Source: Vibrio gelatinilyticus (GTDB taxonomy: Bacteria > Pseudomonadota > Gammaproteobacteria > Enterobacterales > Vibrionaceae). Taken from it: a DNA stretch of 64,000 nucleotides. The stretch is taken from positions 1 to 64,000 of the forward strand of contig NZ_JAJNNZ010000020.1 in assembly GCF_022836845.1 (NCBI RefSeq). The letters run 5' to 3'. Each line of letters starts with the position of its first letter. Within the stretch, counting starts at the first letter, position 1. Shown here piece by piece: positions 8,055-17,368 of this stretch. Under the pieces are notes generated by a model. That model ran no database searches. It saw only the letters and a list, made by a program, of their open reading frames with translations, and had not been told where the DNA came from. The position numbers and the translations under genes were made by a program.

Positions 8055-9233
8055 ATGACTAAGAAACAGTATTCACTTGACGAAATCCGTCTTCGCCTCA
8101 ATGAGCTCGATGACGAACTGCTAAAACTTCTTTCAGAAAGACGCGGCTTAAGTATTGAGGTTGCCAAAAGTAAAGTAGAAACGTCAAAACCCGTTCGCGA
8201 TGCAGCAAGAGAACAACAACTGCTGGTTAAATTGATCAATAACGGTAAAGATAAATATCATTTAGATGCACCGTACATAACGAAGTTATTCCATACGATC
8301 ATTGAAGACTCTGTCTTGCTGCAACAAACATATTTACAAAACCTTGCCAATCCGCAAAGCAGAAAACCGCTCACTCGTGTCGCATTCCTTGGTTCAAAGG
8401 GTTCTTATTCTCATCTTGCAAGTCGCGAATATTTCGGCCGCAAGAATATGGAGCTTGTCGAGCTTAACTGTGAGCATTTTAAAGAAGTTGCTAGAACGGT
8501 TGAGTCCGGACACGCAGAATATGGTGTACTTCCTATAGAAAATACTAGCTCAGGTTCGATCAATGAAGTCTACGATTTATTGCAGCACACCACTTTACAT
8601 ATTGTCGGCGAGCTAACCCAGCCAATCGAACACTGCTTGGTTGCGACTCGAGAAGTTCGTTTAGAAGATATCAAAACCTTGTATTCTCACCCTCAGCCTC
8701 ATCAACAATGCAGTGAATTTCTAAGCCGCCTAGAGGGGGTGAAATTAGAATCGTGCGCAAGCACAGCAGATGCGATGCAACAAGTTCAGGAAATGGACAG
8801 AGATGATGTTGCAGCGATTGGTCATGCTTCGAGTGGCAAACTCTATGGACTGCAATCCATTCAAGAAAACATCGCAAACCAAACAGAGAACCATACTCGC
8901 TTCATCATCGTAGCTCGAAAGCCTGTGGAAGTGTCTCCTCAGATCCCGGCCAAAACCACCTTCATCATGGCAACCTCTCAAACTGCAGGCTCTTTAGTTG
9001 AGACCTTATTGGTATTGCAACGCTATGGCATCAATATGACCAAATTGGAGTCGCGCCCAATTATGGGTAACCCTTGGGAAGAAATGTTCTATGTCGATGT
9101 AGAAGCACATAAAGACTGCGAAGCGATGCAAAACGCGATTAATGAGCTCACTAAAATCACTAAGTACCTTAAGGTTCTCGGCTGCTATCCATCCGATAAC
9201 GTCAAACCTGTCATTCCAAAACTCGACCAGTAA
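8055..9233 (+). CDS. pheA: Bifunctional chorismate mutase / prephenate dehydratase (P-protein)
   Basis: 392 residues. It turns chorismate into prephenate and then phenylpyruvate, the committed branch to phenylalanine. The chorismate mutase AroQ domain covers about 1-90 (LNELDDELLKLLSERR). The prephenate dehydratase domain covers about 105-285 (VAFLGSKGSYSH, PIENTSSGSINEVYDLL). The C-terminal ACT domain for Phe feedback carries GSLVETL and ESRPIMGNPWEEMFY. The ATG at 8055 has AAGGA upstream. An in-frame TTG at 7944 is only read-through of the leader region. Expression is controlled by the PheL attenuator and activity by Phe. Confidence 0.97.
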   Translation: MTKKQYSLDEIRLRLNELDDELLKLLSERRGLSIEVAKSKVETSKPVRDAAREQQLLVKLINNGKDKYHLDAPYITKLFHTIIEDSVLLQQTYLQNLANPQSRKPLTRVAFLGSKGSYSHLASREYFGRKNMELVELNCEHFKEVARTVESGHAEYGVLPIENTSSGSINEVYDLLQHTTLHIVGELTQPIEHCLVATREVRLEDIKTLYSHPQPHQQCSEFLSRLEGVKLESCASTADAMQQVQEMDRDDVAAIGHASSGKLYGLQSIQENIANQTENHTRFIIVARKPVEVSPQIPAKTTFIMATSQTAGSLVETLLVLQRYGINMTKLESRPIMGNPWEEMFYVDVEAHKDCEAMQNAINELTKITKYLKVLGCYPSDNVKPVIPKLDQ

Positions 9234-9242
9234 CAAGCAACT

Positions 9243-9275
9243 AAAAAACAGCCCAGTACTCACTGGGCTGTTTTA
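9243..9275. terminator. Bidirectional terminator between pheA and the OmpA-like gene
   Basis: CAGCCCAGT-ACTC-ACTGGGCTG (9249-9270), flanked by six A on the left and four T on the right, serves both converging genes. Confidence 0.9.
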
Positions 9276-9280
9276 TTCGA

Positions 9281-9949
9281 TTATGTCAAAGGAATGATTT
9301 GAATTTCTACGCGTCGGTTACACTGACGTCCTTGTGATGTAGAGTTGCTGCAAATTGGGAATCGTTCGCCATTTCCTCGAGCTACCGCTCTGCCTGCAGA
9401 GATGTTATGAGATAACAAGAACGATCGTACTTGTTCTGCACGCTTTTCCGATAGCTGCTGATTGTGTTGCGCATTACCCGTGCTGTCAGTAAAGCCATCA
9501 ATCACCAAACTTGTTTGTGGGTATTCAGCCAGTATCTTTGCTACCCCTTTTAACGTATTGTGAATACTCGAATTCAATGCATGGCTATTGGATTCAAAAC
9601 CAATGCCATTTTCTAGGCGCAGTCTAAGCTCATTCTCGCCAATTCGTTCAACTTGCACACCAGAGTTAAGCAACTCTTCTCGTAAGGCTTTTTCTTGCTG
9701 GTCAAAATAATAGCCTACGCCACCACCAACCGCTGCACCACCAGCGGCACCAATCAGAGCATGTTGGCGCCTTTCGTTTGCATCACTGCCCGTCACCAAG
9801 CCAATAGCAGCACCTGAAATAGCACCGATCAACGCACCTTTTGTTGCCGAATTGGTCTCATATTCACCTGTAGTTGCATTTTGTCTCTGAGTTGCTTGGC
9901 AACCTACTAACGTTACCAAACCTAAAGCCAATACCACTTGCTTTTTCAT
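9281..9949 (-). CDS. OmpA-family outer membrane lipoprotein with glycine zipper (YiaD-like)
   Basis: 222 residues from the ATG at 9947-9949, which has AAGGA upstream; longer starts at 9961 and 9976 add only a few residues. The signal ends in the lipobox LVGC. A glycine-zipper segment follows (GALIGAISGAAIGLVTG, IGAAGGAAVGGGVGYYF). A C-terminal OmpA/MotB peptidoglycan-binding domain carries DGFTDSTGNAQHN and LSEKRAEQVRSFLL. Predicted role: a peptidoglycan-linked outer membrane lipoprotein like E. coli YiaD. Its specific function is not known. Confidence 0.85.
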   Translation of the reverse strand: MKKQVVLALGLVTLVGCQATQRQNATTGEYETNSATKGALIGAISGAAIGLVTGSDANERRQHALIGAAGGAAVGGGVGYYFDQQEKALREELLNSGVQVERIGENELRLRLENGIGFESNSHALNSSIHNTLKGVAKILAEYPQTSLVIDGFTDSTGNAQHNQQLSEKRAEQVRSFLLSHNISAGRAVARGNGERFPICSNSTSQGRQCNRRVEIQIIPLT

Positions 9950-10161
9950 AATGTCCTTCATTTTCTTATTAGTCACTGCCGCAATGCATTTGAGGCGTCA
10001 CTTTTTGTTCCATATTTAATGTTCAATGTGAAGAATTTGCATTCATTTTCACAATGGAGCGGATGGTAACGTAATTTCTTGCGTTATAGATAAGCAAAAT
10101 GTGAACTTCTGATAAATCTTCCGTTAAAATAGTCTCCTAAGTTCGTCAATTGGAAGAATCA

Positions 10162-10680
10162 ATGCCTGTTGTTGTTATAGCCTCGCTCAATCCAGCCAAA
10201 ATTAATGCGGTAAAAAGTGCCTTTGAAGTGGCACTGACAGAACACTCTGACTTCGAGTTTATTGGTGTTAACGTGCCAAGTAACGTTTCTGACCAGCCAA
10301 TGTGCAATCAAGAGACCTATTTGGGGGCTTGCAATCGCGTTGGGAACGCCAAACAAGCTCAACCAGGCGCAGATTACTACGTTGGCATCGAAGCTGGTCT
10401 GGATAATGGCTGCACGTTTGCGTGGATGGTTATTGATTCAGGGACCAAAAGGGGGGAGTCTCGCTCTGCCAGCTTAATGCTGCCGCCTAGCGTAGTATCG
10501 GCGCTTAGTGCCACCAACGAACTAGGAAGCGTCATGGACGAGGTATTTGGAACGGAAAATATCAAACAGAAGGGAGGAGCCATTGGTCTGTTAACCCAGC
10601 ATCAGCTAACACGAAGCTCTGTCTATCATCAGGCGTTAATACTGGCCTTGATTCCTTTCACTAATCCTGAACACTTTTAA
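10162..10680 (+). CDS. yjjX: Inosine/xanthosine triphosphatase YjjX
   Basis: 172 residues of the NTPase/Maf-like fold DUF84 family. E. coli YjjX hydrolyses ITP and XTP and so keeps deaminated purines out of RNA. The N-terminal substrate motif VIASLNPAKINAV, the GIEAGL segment and the KQKGGAIGLLT region are present. The ATG at 10162 is preceded by GGAAG; an in-frame TTG at 10150 overlaps that site and is unlikely. It converges on trpR, the same neighbours as in E. coli (slt-trpR-yjjX). Confidence 0.93.
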   Translation: MPVVVIASLNPAKINAVKSAFEVALTEHSDFEFIGVNVPSNVSDQPMCNQETYLGACNRVGNAKQAQPGADYYVGIEAGLDNGCTFAWMVIDSGTKRGESRSASLMLPPSVVSALSATNELGSVMDEVFGTENIKQKGGAIGLLTQHQLTRSSVYHQALILALIPFTNPEHF

Positions 10681-10690
10681 GGATGTGAAT

Positions 10691-10717
10691 CAACGTCAGG
10701 CAAAGCACCTGACGTTG
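10691..10717. terminator. Hairpin between converging yjjX and trpR
   Basis: Perfect 10-bp stem CAACGTCAGG/CCTGACGTTG with a 7-base loop, filling the 39-bp gap. The T tract is poor on both strands, so it may act as a weak bidirectional terminator or an mRNA end stabiliser. Confidence 0.6.
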
Positions 10718-10719
10718 TC

Positions 10720-11007
10720 TTACTTGAGCAGTAAAGACATTAACTGTTCTTTTTGCTCTTGTTCTTGTCGTTTTAGCTCAGCAGAGCCACGAGTGATCGT
10801 CGCAACACCAACTCCGAGCAATTGACTAATTTGACGCTGAGAAAGCTCTCCTTTGAGCAGTTCGCACAGTATGTTTACTCGCGCAATCACTGACTCCCGC
10901 TCATCGGGGGTTAGTAACATAGTAAGAAGTGCCTCTTGTTGTCCTGTTTCAGCTGAGCGCTGAATCAGTTCGATGACCTCTTGCCATTCTTGGTACTCTG
11001 CTTTCAT
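10720..11007 (-). CDS. trpR: Trp operon repressor TrpR
   Basis: 95 residues. It is an all-helical dimer that binds L-Trp as corepressor and shuts the trp, aroH-type and its own promoters. The family block LLTPDERESVIARVNIL and the helix-turn-helix SQRQISQLLGVGVATITRGS are clear. Two ATGs lie six bases apart (11013 and 11007). AGG sits seven bases before the second and one base before the first, so I chose 11007. It lies 61 bp after slt and is probably cotranscribed with it. I could not find a convincing Trp operator nearby. Confidence 0.95.
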   Translation of the reverse strand: MKAEYQEWQEVIELIQRSAETGQQEALLTMLLTPDERESVIARVNILCELLKGELSQRQISQLLGVGVATITRGSAELKRQEQEQKEQLMSLLLK

Positions 11008-11068
11008 TAACATGCCTATTAGAAAATATCATCACGACATTGTAGCGGCCTAATTCCGTCAGCGAAAC

Positions 11069-13006
11069 CTAATACTGAGTATTCGCTTCTGATTCCGTTA
11101 AGAAGTCTAACTCACGTTGCTGAAGTCCTTGATAGTACAATTGAAACATCAAAATATTCTGCACATACCCTCGAGTCTCTTTAAAGGGTATCGATTCAAT
11201 AAAGGCTATGGCATCGAGATTACCCTGCGAGTTCTCTCGCCAACGTTTCACCCGGTTAGGCCCGGCATTATAGGCTGCAAAAGCAAAGATACGATTACTT
11301 TCATAACTCTTGAGTAACTCGGAAAGATAGTGTGAGCCGATCTCAATATTCTTATCCACTTTATATAACTCACTGACTTTCTTGTAACGGATCTTGTGTT
11401 TCTTTGCGGTGTAACGCGCTGTTGCAGGCATAATTTGCATAACACCACGAGCCCCCACAGGAGAGCGAGCTTCGACATCCATAGCGCTTTCTTGTCGCGC
11501 TAGTGACATCAACATCACGTCATCAAGCTCTAACTTATTTGCATAAAAACTAAAAAGCTCTTGATGTGCAATAGGGAAACGCAGCTCGATAGCATCCCAC
11601 ATTTTGGCTTCTATACTGGCAACAACACTAAAATGATGCCATTTATTTTGGCTGGCATAAGCCGCTAACATGGCTTGCTCTTCGCTGCTAGTACGAGACA
11701 GTAAGTATCGCCATTCAGACTTAGCAGCCGCAATTTTATCCCGTTCCAGAAGCTCACTGATTCTTAGCAAATCAACCATATATGGCTGCACAACATCGCC
11801 ATTCAACGTGATTTTAGTGGTTGGGTAATCCACCTCTTCACCCAAGTAAAATGCAGCGGCCACGCTGTAAAAATTTCTCTTTCCGAGAATTGCGCGCAAC
11901 CTATCCTCCCCCTGTTCATTACCCGTTTTTAGTTCGGCACGTCCCAGCCAATACTGCCAGCGTGTTGCACTTTGATTGTCCTGTGGCAGTAGAGAAATCC
12001 AATCCATTAGCCCCTGCCAGTCTGATTGTTGAATAGCCAATCTTGAGCGTCTCTCCAAATAGATAGCGCTATCGCTCTTTGACAAGACATCATCTCGCCA
12101 TGTTGCATAAGCCTCATCCTCTGTAGTAATGAAGCGCATCGCAAGGTATTCAGCTAACTCTTGATACTGATCTTGGGGGAAATGTGGATGCTGACTGAGT
12201 TTGAGCCATAAGGTAAGTGCTTTTTCGGGGTAATTTTTAGCGTACTTTTTGAATGCTGAATGAACTAAAGAATCCTTGATTTCTTGTGTGGCACTACCGT
12301 CAAGAAAACTGGTGATTAACTGTGGCTGCTTGTAAAGCAGCACAATCTGTTTCGCTAGCTTTGAACTGGATGCCGATTTTACTTTCTTTGCCAAGTAATT
12401 TAATCGCTGACCATTATTGTTTGCGAAAACCAGTAGCATTCTATCAATGATCACTTCATCACTCTTGAACCCCGCGTTGCTCCAAGCATCAAATAACGGG
12501 TCACAGGCATCATCAATACTGTCTCCGCTTAGCCAAAGTCGATTTGCCCCTTCAAAAGCTCCTGTCTCGTCGCCAGTATTGAGCTGAGCTAGGTGATAAA
12601 GACACTGATATCTTTCCCCAACTGGGTAGCTTTGCTGAAATTGCAGAATACTTGACCAATCTTTTTTACTGGCTAACACATCAAGATAAGGCGCCCGGAT
12701 CCTTCTCGAAAAAGGGAAATTCGCGTGTTGAGTTATAAATTGATTGACCTCATCGACATTTTTGTAAGGTAGCTGCAACGAAAACACACGATAGTCAATG
12801 TATGGTGTGAGTGGGTAATCCTCTATTTTAGAACGCAAGAAGTCGTAGCGACTGATATCGCTGCGGTCAATGAATGTCTGCGCGTCATCATAATGCTTTC
12901 GTTGTTGTTCTATAGCATCTCTGGATTGAGCTAAATTGGATGAGCTATAGCTCAAAGTCAGTAATAACGTTGTAATTACGCCCGCTGATATTGGTTTTCT
13001 GTTCAT
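11069..13006 (-). CDS. slt: Soluble lytic murein transglycosylase Slt70
   Basis: 645 residues, the Slt70 size. It is a periplasmic exo-acting enzyme that degrades peptidoglycan strands to 1,6-anhydro muropeptides, which are later recycled by NagZ and AnmK (both also in this window). A signal peptide covers residues 1 to about 26. The long alpha-superhelical U and L domains extend to about 470. The C-terminal SLT domain carries catalytic Glu506 in LARQESAMD, followed by GARGVMQIMPATA and AAYNAGPNRVKRW. It is upstream of trpR, as in E. coli. Confidence 0.95.
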   Translation of the reverse strand: MNRKPISAGVITTLLLTLSYSSSNLAQSRDAIEQQRKHYDDAQTFIDRSDISRYDFLRSKIEDYPLTPYIDYRVFSLQLPYKNVDEVNQFITQHANFPFSRRIRAPYLDVLASKKDWSSILQFQQSYPVGERYQCLYHLAQLNTGDETGAFEGANRLWLSGDSIDDACDPLFDAWSNAGFKSDEVIIDRMLLVFANNNGQRLNYLAKKVKSASSSKLAKQIVLLYKQPQLITSFLDGSATQEIKDSLVHSAFKKYAKNYPEKALTLWLKLSQHPHFPQDQYQELAEYLAMRFITTEDEAYATWRDDVLSKSDSAIYLERRSRLAIQQSDWQGLMDWISLLPQDNQSATRWQYWLGRAELKTGNEQGEDRLRAILGKRNFYSVAAAFYLGEEVDYPTTKITLNGDVVQPYMVDLLRISELLERDKIAAAKSEWRYLLSRTSSEEQAMLAAYASQNKWHHFSVVASIEAKMWDAIELRFPIAHQELFSFYANKLELDDVMLMSLARQESAMDVEARSPVGARGVMQIMPATARYTAKKHKIRYKKVSELYKVDKNIEIGSHYLSELLKSYESNRIFAFAAYNAGPNRVKRWRENSQGNLDAIAFIESIPFKETRGYVQNILMFQLYYQGLQQRELDFLTESEANTQY

Positions 13007-13344
13007 TCGTCGTGGGTCTCTCTCACAATATTACGCATACAACGTGTAGTTATCGGTAGGGACTATAGTTACGCACGTTTTTGCTACTCGCTTTTCAAAA
13101 CTGTGTGAAAAACAGGTCAAAACACAATTGAGAACTCAATCAACGCAATCTCTACTAATATTAGTCAACATCTAGCTCTTTTTGTTGGTTGACAAGTAAA
13201 TTACCCACTTTTTTTCTCAAGTTAACCGAATACTCTTTATTACGTGTAAAGAGAAGCTCTCAATAGCGCATACATTTGATACTGCTATCTTGCCTAGTGT
13301 AAAATGAATGTTTTCTTAGTCTTAAAAAATAGGAACGATCGGCA
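13007..13344. promoter_or_regulatory. Divergent slt/ettA intergenic region with ettA promoter
   Basis: A 338-bp region without a gene. For ettA, TTGATA (13276-13281), 18 bp and TAAAAT (13300-13305) form a good sigma-70 promoter, giving a start near 13312. For slt, TAATAT near 13030 on the minus strand is a possible -10 but lacks a clear -35. The middle (13080-13260) is AT-rich, and I saw no further structure. Confidence 0.55.
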
Positions 13345-15012
13345 ATGGCTGAATACGTCTATACCATGTCGCGCGTGAGCAAAATAGTGCCACCAAAGCG
13401 ACAAATCCTTAAAGATATCTCCCTAAGCTTCTTCCCTGGTGCCAAAATCGGTGTTCTTGGCCTCAATGGCGCGGGTAAATCAACACTATTGCGCATCATG
13501 GCTGGTATTGATACTGATATCGACGGCGAAGCGCGCCCACAACCGGGCCTCAATGTCGGTTACTTACCGCAAGAGCCAAGGCTTGATGAGTCACAAACTG
13601 TTCGAGAAGCGGTCGAAGAGGCGGTATCCGATGTTGCTGGTGCACTTAAACGACTCGATGAAGTGTATGCTGCCTATGCAGAACCAGACGCTGACTTTGA
13701 CGCTTTAGCAAAAGAGCAAGGCGAACTGGAAGCGCTCATTCAGGCGAAAGAAGGCCATAATTTAGAAAATGCTCTAGAGCGTGCTGCTGATGCACTTCGT
13801 CTACCAGAGTGGGATGCGAAAATCGCAAACTTATCTGGTGGTGAACGCCGTCGTGTTGCTATCTGCCGTCTACTCCTTGAAAAACCAGACATGCTGCTTC
13901 TTGATGAGCCTACCAACCACCTGGATGCGGAGTCAGTCGCATGGCTAGAGCGCTTCCTCGTTGATTATACGGGTACTGTTGTTGCTATCACCCACGACCG
14001 TTATTTCCTTGATAACGCCGCTGGTTGGATCTTAGAGCTTGACCGCGGTGAAGGTATCCCATGGGAAGGTAACTACACGTCTTGGCTTGAGCAAAAAGAT
14101 GCGCGTCTACAACAAGAAGCATCTTCAGAAAAAGCTCGTCAAAAGACCATTGAGAAAGAGCTTGAGTGGGTTCGTCAAAACCCGAAAGGTCGTCAGGCGA
14201 AGTCAAAAGCACGTATGGCGCGCTTTGAAGAACTGCAAAGCGGCGATCACCAAAAACGAAATGAGACCAATGAACTGTTCATCCCACCAGGTGAGCGCTT
14301 AGGTGACAAAGTGCTTGAAGTTAATAACCTCACCAAGTCTTTCGATGGTCGAGTGCTGATTGACGACCTTTCGTTCAGCATTCCTAAAGGCGCTATTGTC
14401 GGTATTATTGGTGCCAACGGTGCTGGTAAATCAACACTGTTTAAAATGTTAAGCGGCACCGAACAGCCTGATTCAGGCACGATTGAACTGGGTGATACCG
14501 TTAAACTTGCATCGGTAGAGCAGTTCCGCGACTCAATGGATGATACCAAAACGGTATTCCAAGAGATCTCTGAAGGCGCAGATATCATCAAGATCAATAG
14601 CTTCGAGATCCCAGCTCGTGCGTATTGTTCTCGCTTTAACTTTAAAGGCAGCGATCAACAAAAAATCATTGGCGAACTGTCTGGTGGTGAACGCAACCGT
14701 GTCCACCTAGCCAAACTGCTTAAAGCCGGCGGCAACATGTTGTTACTCGATGAGCCAACCAACGATCTGGATGTTGAAACACTACGTGCACTAGAAGAAG
14801 CGCTACTAGAGTTCCCTGGTTGTGCCATGGTTATCTCGCACGACCGTTGGTTCCTCGACCGTATTGCTACTCATATCATTGACTACCGCGATGAAGGCCA
14901 AGTGAATTTCTATGAAGGTAACTATACCGAGTACATGGATTGGTTGAAGAAAACACTAGGGCCGGAAGCGGCTGAACCACACCGAATCAAGTACAAGCGT
15001 ATCGCAAAATAA
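13345..15012 (+). CDS. ettA: Energy-dependent translational throttle protein EttA (ABC-F)
   Basis: 555 residues, the EttA length. It is a cytoplasmic ABC-F ATPase that binds the ribosomal E site and gates entry into elongation according to the ADP/ATP ratio. Two ABC cassettes are joined by a linker: Walker A GLNGAGKST and GANGAGKST, signatures LSGGERRRV and LSGGERNRV, Walker B LLLDEPTN twice. The arm and P-site tether region lies between. There is no membrane segment. The slt/ettA neighbourhood is that of E. coli (yjjK next to slt). Confidence 0.97.
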   Translation: MAEYVYTMSRVSKIVPPKRQILKDISLSFFPGAKIGVLGLNGAGKSTLLRIMAGIDTDIDGEARPQPGLNVGYLPQEPRLDESQTVREAVEEAVSDVAGALKRLDEVYAAYAEPDADFDALAKEQGELEALIQAKEGHNLENALERAADALRLPEWDAKIANLSGGERRRVAICRLLLEKPDMLLLDEPTNHLDAESVAWLERFLVDYTGTVVAITHDRYFLDNAAGWILELDRGEGIPWEGNYTSWLEQKDARLQQEASSEKARQKTIEKELEWVRQNPKGRQAKSKARMARFEELQSGDHQKRNETNELFIPPGERLGDKVLEVNNLTKSFDGRVLIDDLSFSIPKGAIVGIIGANGAGKSTLFKMLSGTEQPDSGTIELGDTVKLASVEQFRDSMDDTKTVFQEISEGADIIKINSFEIPARAYCSRFNFKGSDQQKIIGELSGGERNRVHLAKLLKAGGNMLLLDEPTNDLDVETLRALEEALLEFPGCAMVISHDRWFLDRIATHIIDYRDEGQVNFYEGNYTEYMDWLKKTLGPEAAEPHRIKYKRIAK

Positions 15013-15044
15013 AGCCTCGGTTAACATATAAACTTGTAATTTTC

Positions 15045-15080
15045 ATAGAGGTCGCTAATATTAGCGACCTCTATTTTTTT
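15045..15080 (+). terminator. ettA terminator, 30-bp perfect palindrome
   Basis: Bases 15045-15074 form a perfect palindrome whose arms carry AGAGGTCGC and GCGACCTCT, followed by six T. It is a very strong intrinsic terminator. Confidence 0.93.
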
Positions 15081-15158
15081 GTGATTTTCTACCCAAAAAC
15101 GATCGAAATTACAAAAAAATGACTTTATTACATGGTTTTGTCATACATCGGGTGCTCT

Positions 15159-16166
15159 ATGCCAAATCGGATTACCGTAGTTATTCCTACGACGAAAGGA
15201 CAGAAAACACTACGCTTCGGGAAAAAGCGCACACTGACCATTGCTCTTATAATGGTATCTCTGCCTATTGTTCTGGCTCATATTGGCTATTCTTATACCC
15301 AATCACAACAACAGCTAAAAACGACAGCAACTCATCTGTCATCGGCGAAAATCGCCAACAATGAACTCGAAACAAAATTTCTTGAACAAGTTGAAGTGAC
15401 TCATGACCTTTCACAGGAGCTTGAACAAAAAAGAGATCAGTTGCAGTTATTAGGCAAACGCATCGATGATGTCGAAGTCGTTCTTGGCCTAACCAGCAAC
15501 GAAGACGATGTCGGTGGACTTCCTTTAGAGCAGCGCATTGATGCTGCTGCCATCGATTCGGCGGTCAGAGCGACCATGTTTCGCTTGATCCCTAACGACA
15601 GCCCCATTACCTATCAACGCATTTCTTCGTCTTATGGCCGTCGAACCAACCCTATTTCAGGGAACCGCCAATTGCATACCGGCATCGATCTAACCTGTAA
15701 AGTCGGTGAGCAGATCTTAGCGCCAGCAGATGGCGTCATTGAGACAGTGCGTCCGAGCAAACAGGGGTATGGCAACTACATGACCGTCAGACATGCGTTT
15801 GGTTTTATGTCGTCTTATGCTCACTTACATCGCTTCAAAGCAAAAAGCGGCCAATTTGTCAGTAAGGGAGACGTCATCGCCACTTGTGGCAATAGCGGTA
15901 ACTCTACTGGCCCTCACCTACACTATGAAGTACGTTTTCTTGGACGTACGCTCAACCCTCAATACCTGATGGACTGGAGCCCAGAAAACTTCGATTACGT
16001 CTTCGAGAAAGAAAAGAAAGTACAATGGGGACCACTTGTCAAACTCATCGACAGTGTGGTGCGGTTGCAGGTTAACCTGACCAATACCCCCTTTAAAGAT
16101 AAGGCGGTGACCACTGTAAATAATGAAACGGTTGAAGCCGCTTCTTTGACTCCTCAAACAAACTGA
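15159..16166 (+). CDS. M23 family peptidoglycan endopeptidase, membrane-anchored
   Basis: 335 residues from the ATG at 15159 (GGGTG six bases upstream); an ATG at 15132 would add nine residues but has no ribosome site. One N-terminal transmembrane segment covers about 25-43, then a coiled coil (about 50-100). The C-terminal LytM/M23 domain has zinc and catalytic motifs: HTGIDL, HAFGFMSSYAHLH and TGPHLHYEV. Predicted role: an inner-membrane-anchored periplasmic D,D-endopeptidase or division regulator. It has no LysM domain, unlike NlpD. I do not recognise a specific named orthologue. Confidence 0.85.
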   Translation: MPNRITVVIPTTKGQKTLRFGKKRTLTIALIMVSLPIVLAHIGYSYTQSQQQLKTTATHLSSAKIANNELETKFLEQVEVTHDLSQELEQKRDQLQLLGKRIDDVEVVLGLTSNEDDVGGLPLEQRIDAAAIDSAVRATMFRLIPNDSPITYQRISSSYGRRTNPISGNRQLHTGIDLTCKVGEQILAPADGVIETVRPSKQGYGNYMTVRHAFGFMSSYAHLHRFKAKSGQFVSKGDVIATCGNSGNSTGPHLHYEVRFLGRTLNPQYLMDWSPENFDYVFEKEKKVQWGPLVKLIDSVVRLQVNLTNTPFKDKAVTTVNNETVEAASLTPQTN

Positions 16167-16178
16167 TTGTTATCATCT

Positions 16179-16211
16179 AAAAAAGGCGCAATATTCATTG
16201 CGCCTTTTTTA
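16179..16211. terminator. Bidirectional terminator between the M23 gene and tyrA
   Basis: GGCGCAAT-ATTC-ATTGCGCC (16185-16204), with six A before and six T after, fits both converging genes. Confidence 0.92.
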
Positions 16212-16229
16212 ATGTTTGTTACCTAACCA

Positions 16230-17360
16230 TCATCCGCTGCGATGAATCGCGTCATTGGCTTGCTTGAGCAAGTTTTGGCTTTCTGACATAAATTGCTTTG
16301 AATAATCACCAAACCAATCACTGACTTGCTCAAATTGCATCACAAACTGGTCTTTATCATGATTATCAAGCAATTGCAGTGCCTCACCAAATCGTTGATG
16401 GAAGCGTTTTATCATGTCGATATTCTCTTGCGATGACAAAATTATGTCACCATAGAGGTTAGGATCTTGAGCAAATAGACGGCCGACCATAGCCAGCTCT
16501 AGACGATAGATAGGAGAACTTAACTGTAATAGCGTGTCCAAGTTCGGCCCCTCTTTGCTTAAGTGCAAGCCATAAGCAAACGAGGTAAAGTGGCGCAGTG
16601 CCTGTATGAGAGTCATTCCATGATCATGCTCTGACGCGTCTATATGACAAAGACTTGCTCCCCAGATCTTAAATTGCTCTAGCAGCCACTGATAGTATTC
16701 TTCCCCTCGCCCATCACAGTAAACAATGACCTGCTTAGCCAAGCTGCTAACATCCGGACCAAACATCGGATGAAGGCCCACAACTGGACCAGTATGAGCT
16801 TTGAGCATCGTATTCAAAGGTTGAGATTTTATCGATGTGAGATCGCACAAAATGCAATCTTTTGGCAATCGACCCAATTGTTCAATCACCCCTTGAGTCA
16901 AGTGGATCGGTACTGTTACCACCACCAAGCCAGCATCCTTCAACATCTCATCCGCTTTCTGCCAGTCTTGACTGCCAAGAACTTTGACTTCATAACCTGA
17001 CAAAGAAAACATGCGACAAAAGACTCGACCCAGCTGACCATTACCACCAACAACAACGACCGAGCGTAACTCTGGATTCAGGCATTTAAAGCCCGAATCT
17101 TTTTCGCTCGCATAAGACTCACGCATGGTACGTCGTAAAATATCTTCGATGAGCTGAGGCGGAACGCCTTGCTTTTCAGCTTCTCGACGACGAGAGGCCA
17201 ACATAGATGCTTCTCGATCCGGCACATAGATAGGTAATCCGTGTTCACTTTTCACTTCACCAACTTGTTCTACCAACGCAAGACGACGAGCCAACAGCTC
17301 CACCATCTGCTTATCTACTTCATCTATTTGATCTCTAAGAGCGTCGAGTTCAGCTGCCAT
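16230..17360 (-). CDS. tyrA: Bifunctional chorismate mutase / prephenate dehydrogenase (T-protein)
   Basis: 376 residues. It makes prephenate and oxidises it to 4-hydroxyphenylpyruvate for tyrosine. The AroQ chorismate mutase domain covers about 1-90 (LRDQIDEVDKQMVELLARRL). The NAD-binding dehydrogenase domain starts at VVVGGNGQLGRVF and continues with VTVPIHLTQGVIEQL and GLHPMFGPDV. It is the second gene of aroF-tyrA, 8 bp after aroF. It should be controlled by TyrR through the boxes before aroF and by Tyr feedback. Confidence 0.96.
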   Translation of the reverse strand: MAAELDALRDQIDEVDKQMVELLARRLALVEQVGEVKSEHGLPIYVPDREASMLASRRREAEKQGVPPQLIEDILRRTMRESYASEKDSGFKCLNPELRSVVVVGGNGQLGRVFCRMFSLSGYEVKVLGSQDWQKADEMLKDAGLVVVTVPIHLTQGVIEQLGRLPKDCILCDLTSIKSQPLNTMLKAHTGPVVGLHPMFGPDVSSLAKQVIVYCDGRGEEYYQWLLEQFKIWGASLCHIDASEHDHGMTLIQALRHFTSFAYGLHLSKEGPNLDTLLQLSSPIYRLELAMVGRLFAQDPNLYGDIILSSQENIDMIKRFHQRFGEALQLLDNHDKDQFVMQFEQVSDWFGDYSKQFMSESQNLLKQANDAIHRSG

Positions 17361-17368
17361 CTTTGCGA

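Noticed and set aside
10990..11068. TrpR operator in the slt-trpR gap
   Set aside because: No sequence close to the symmetric trp operator core was found, and trpR is probably cotranscribed with slt.
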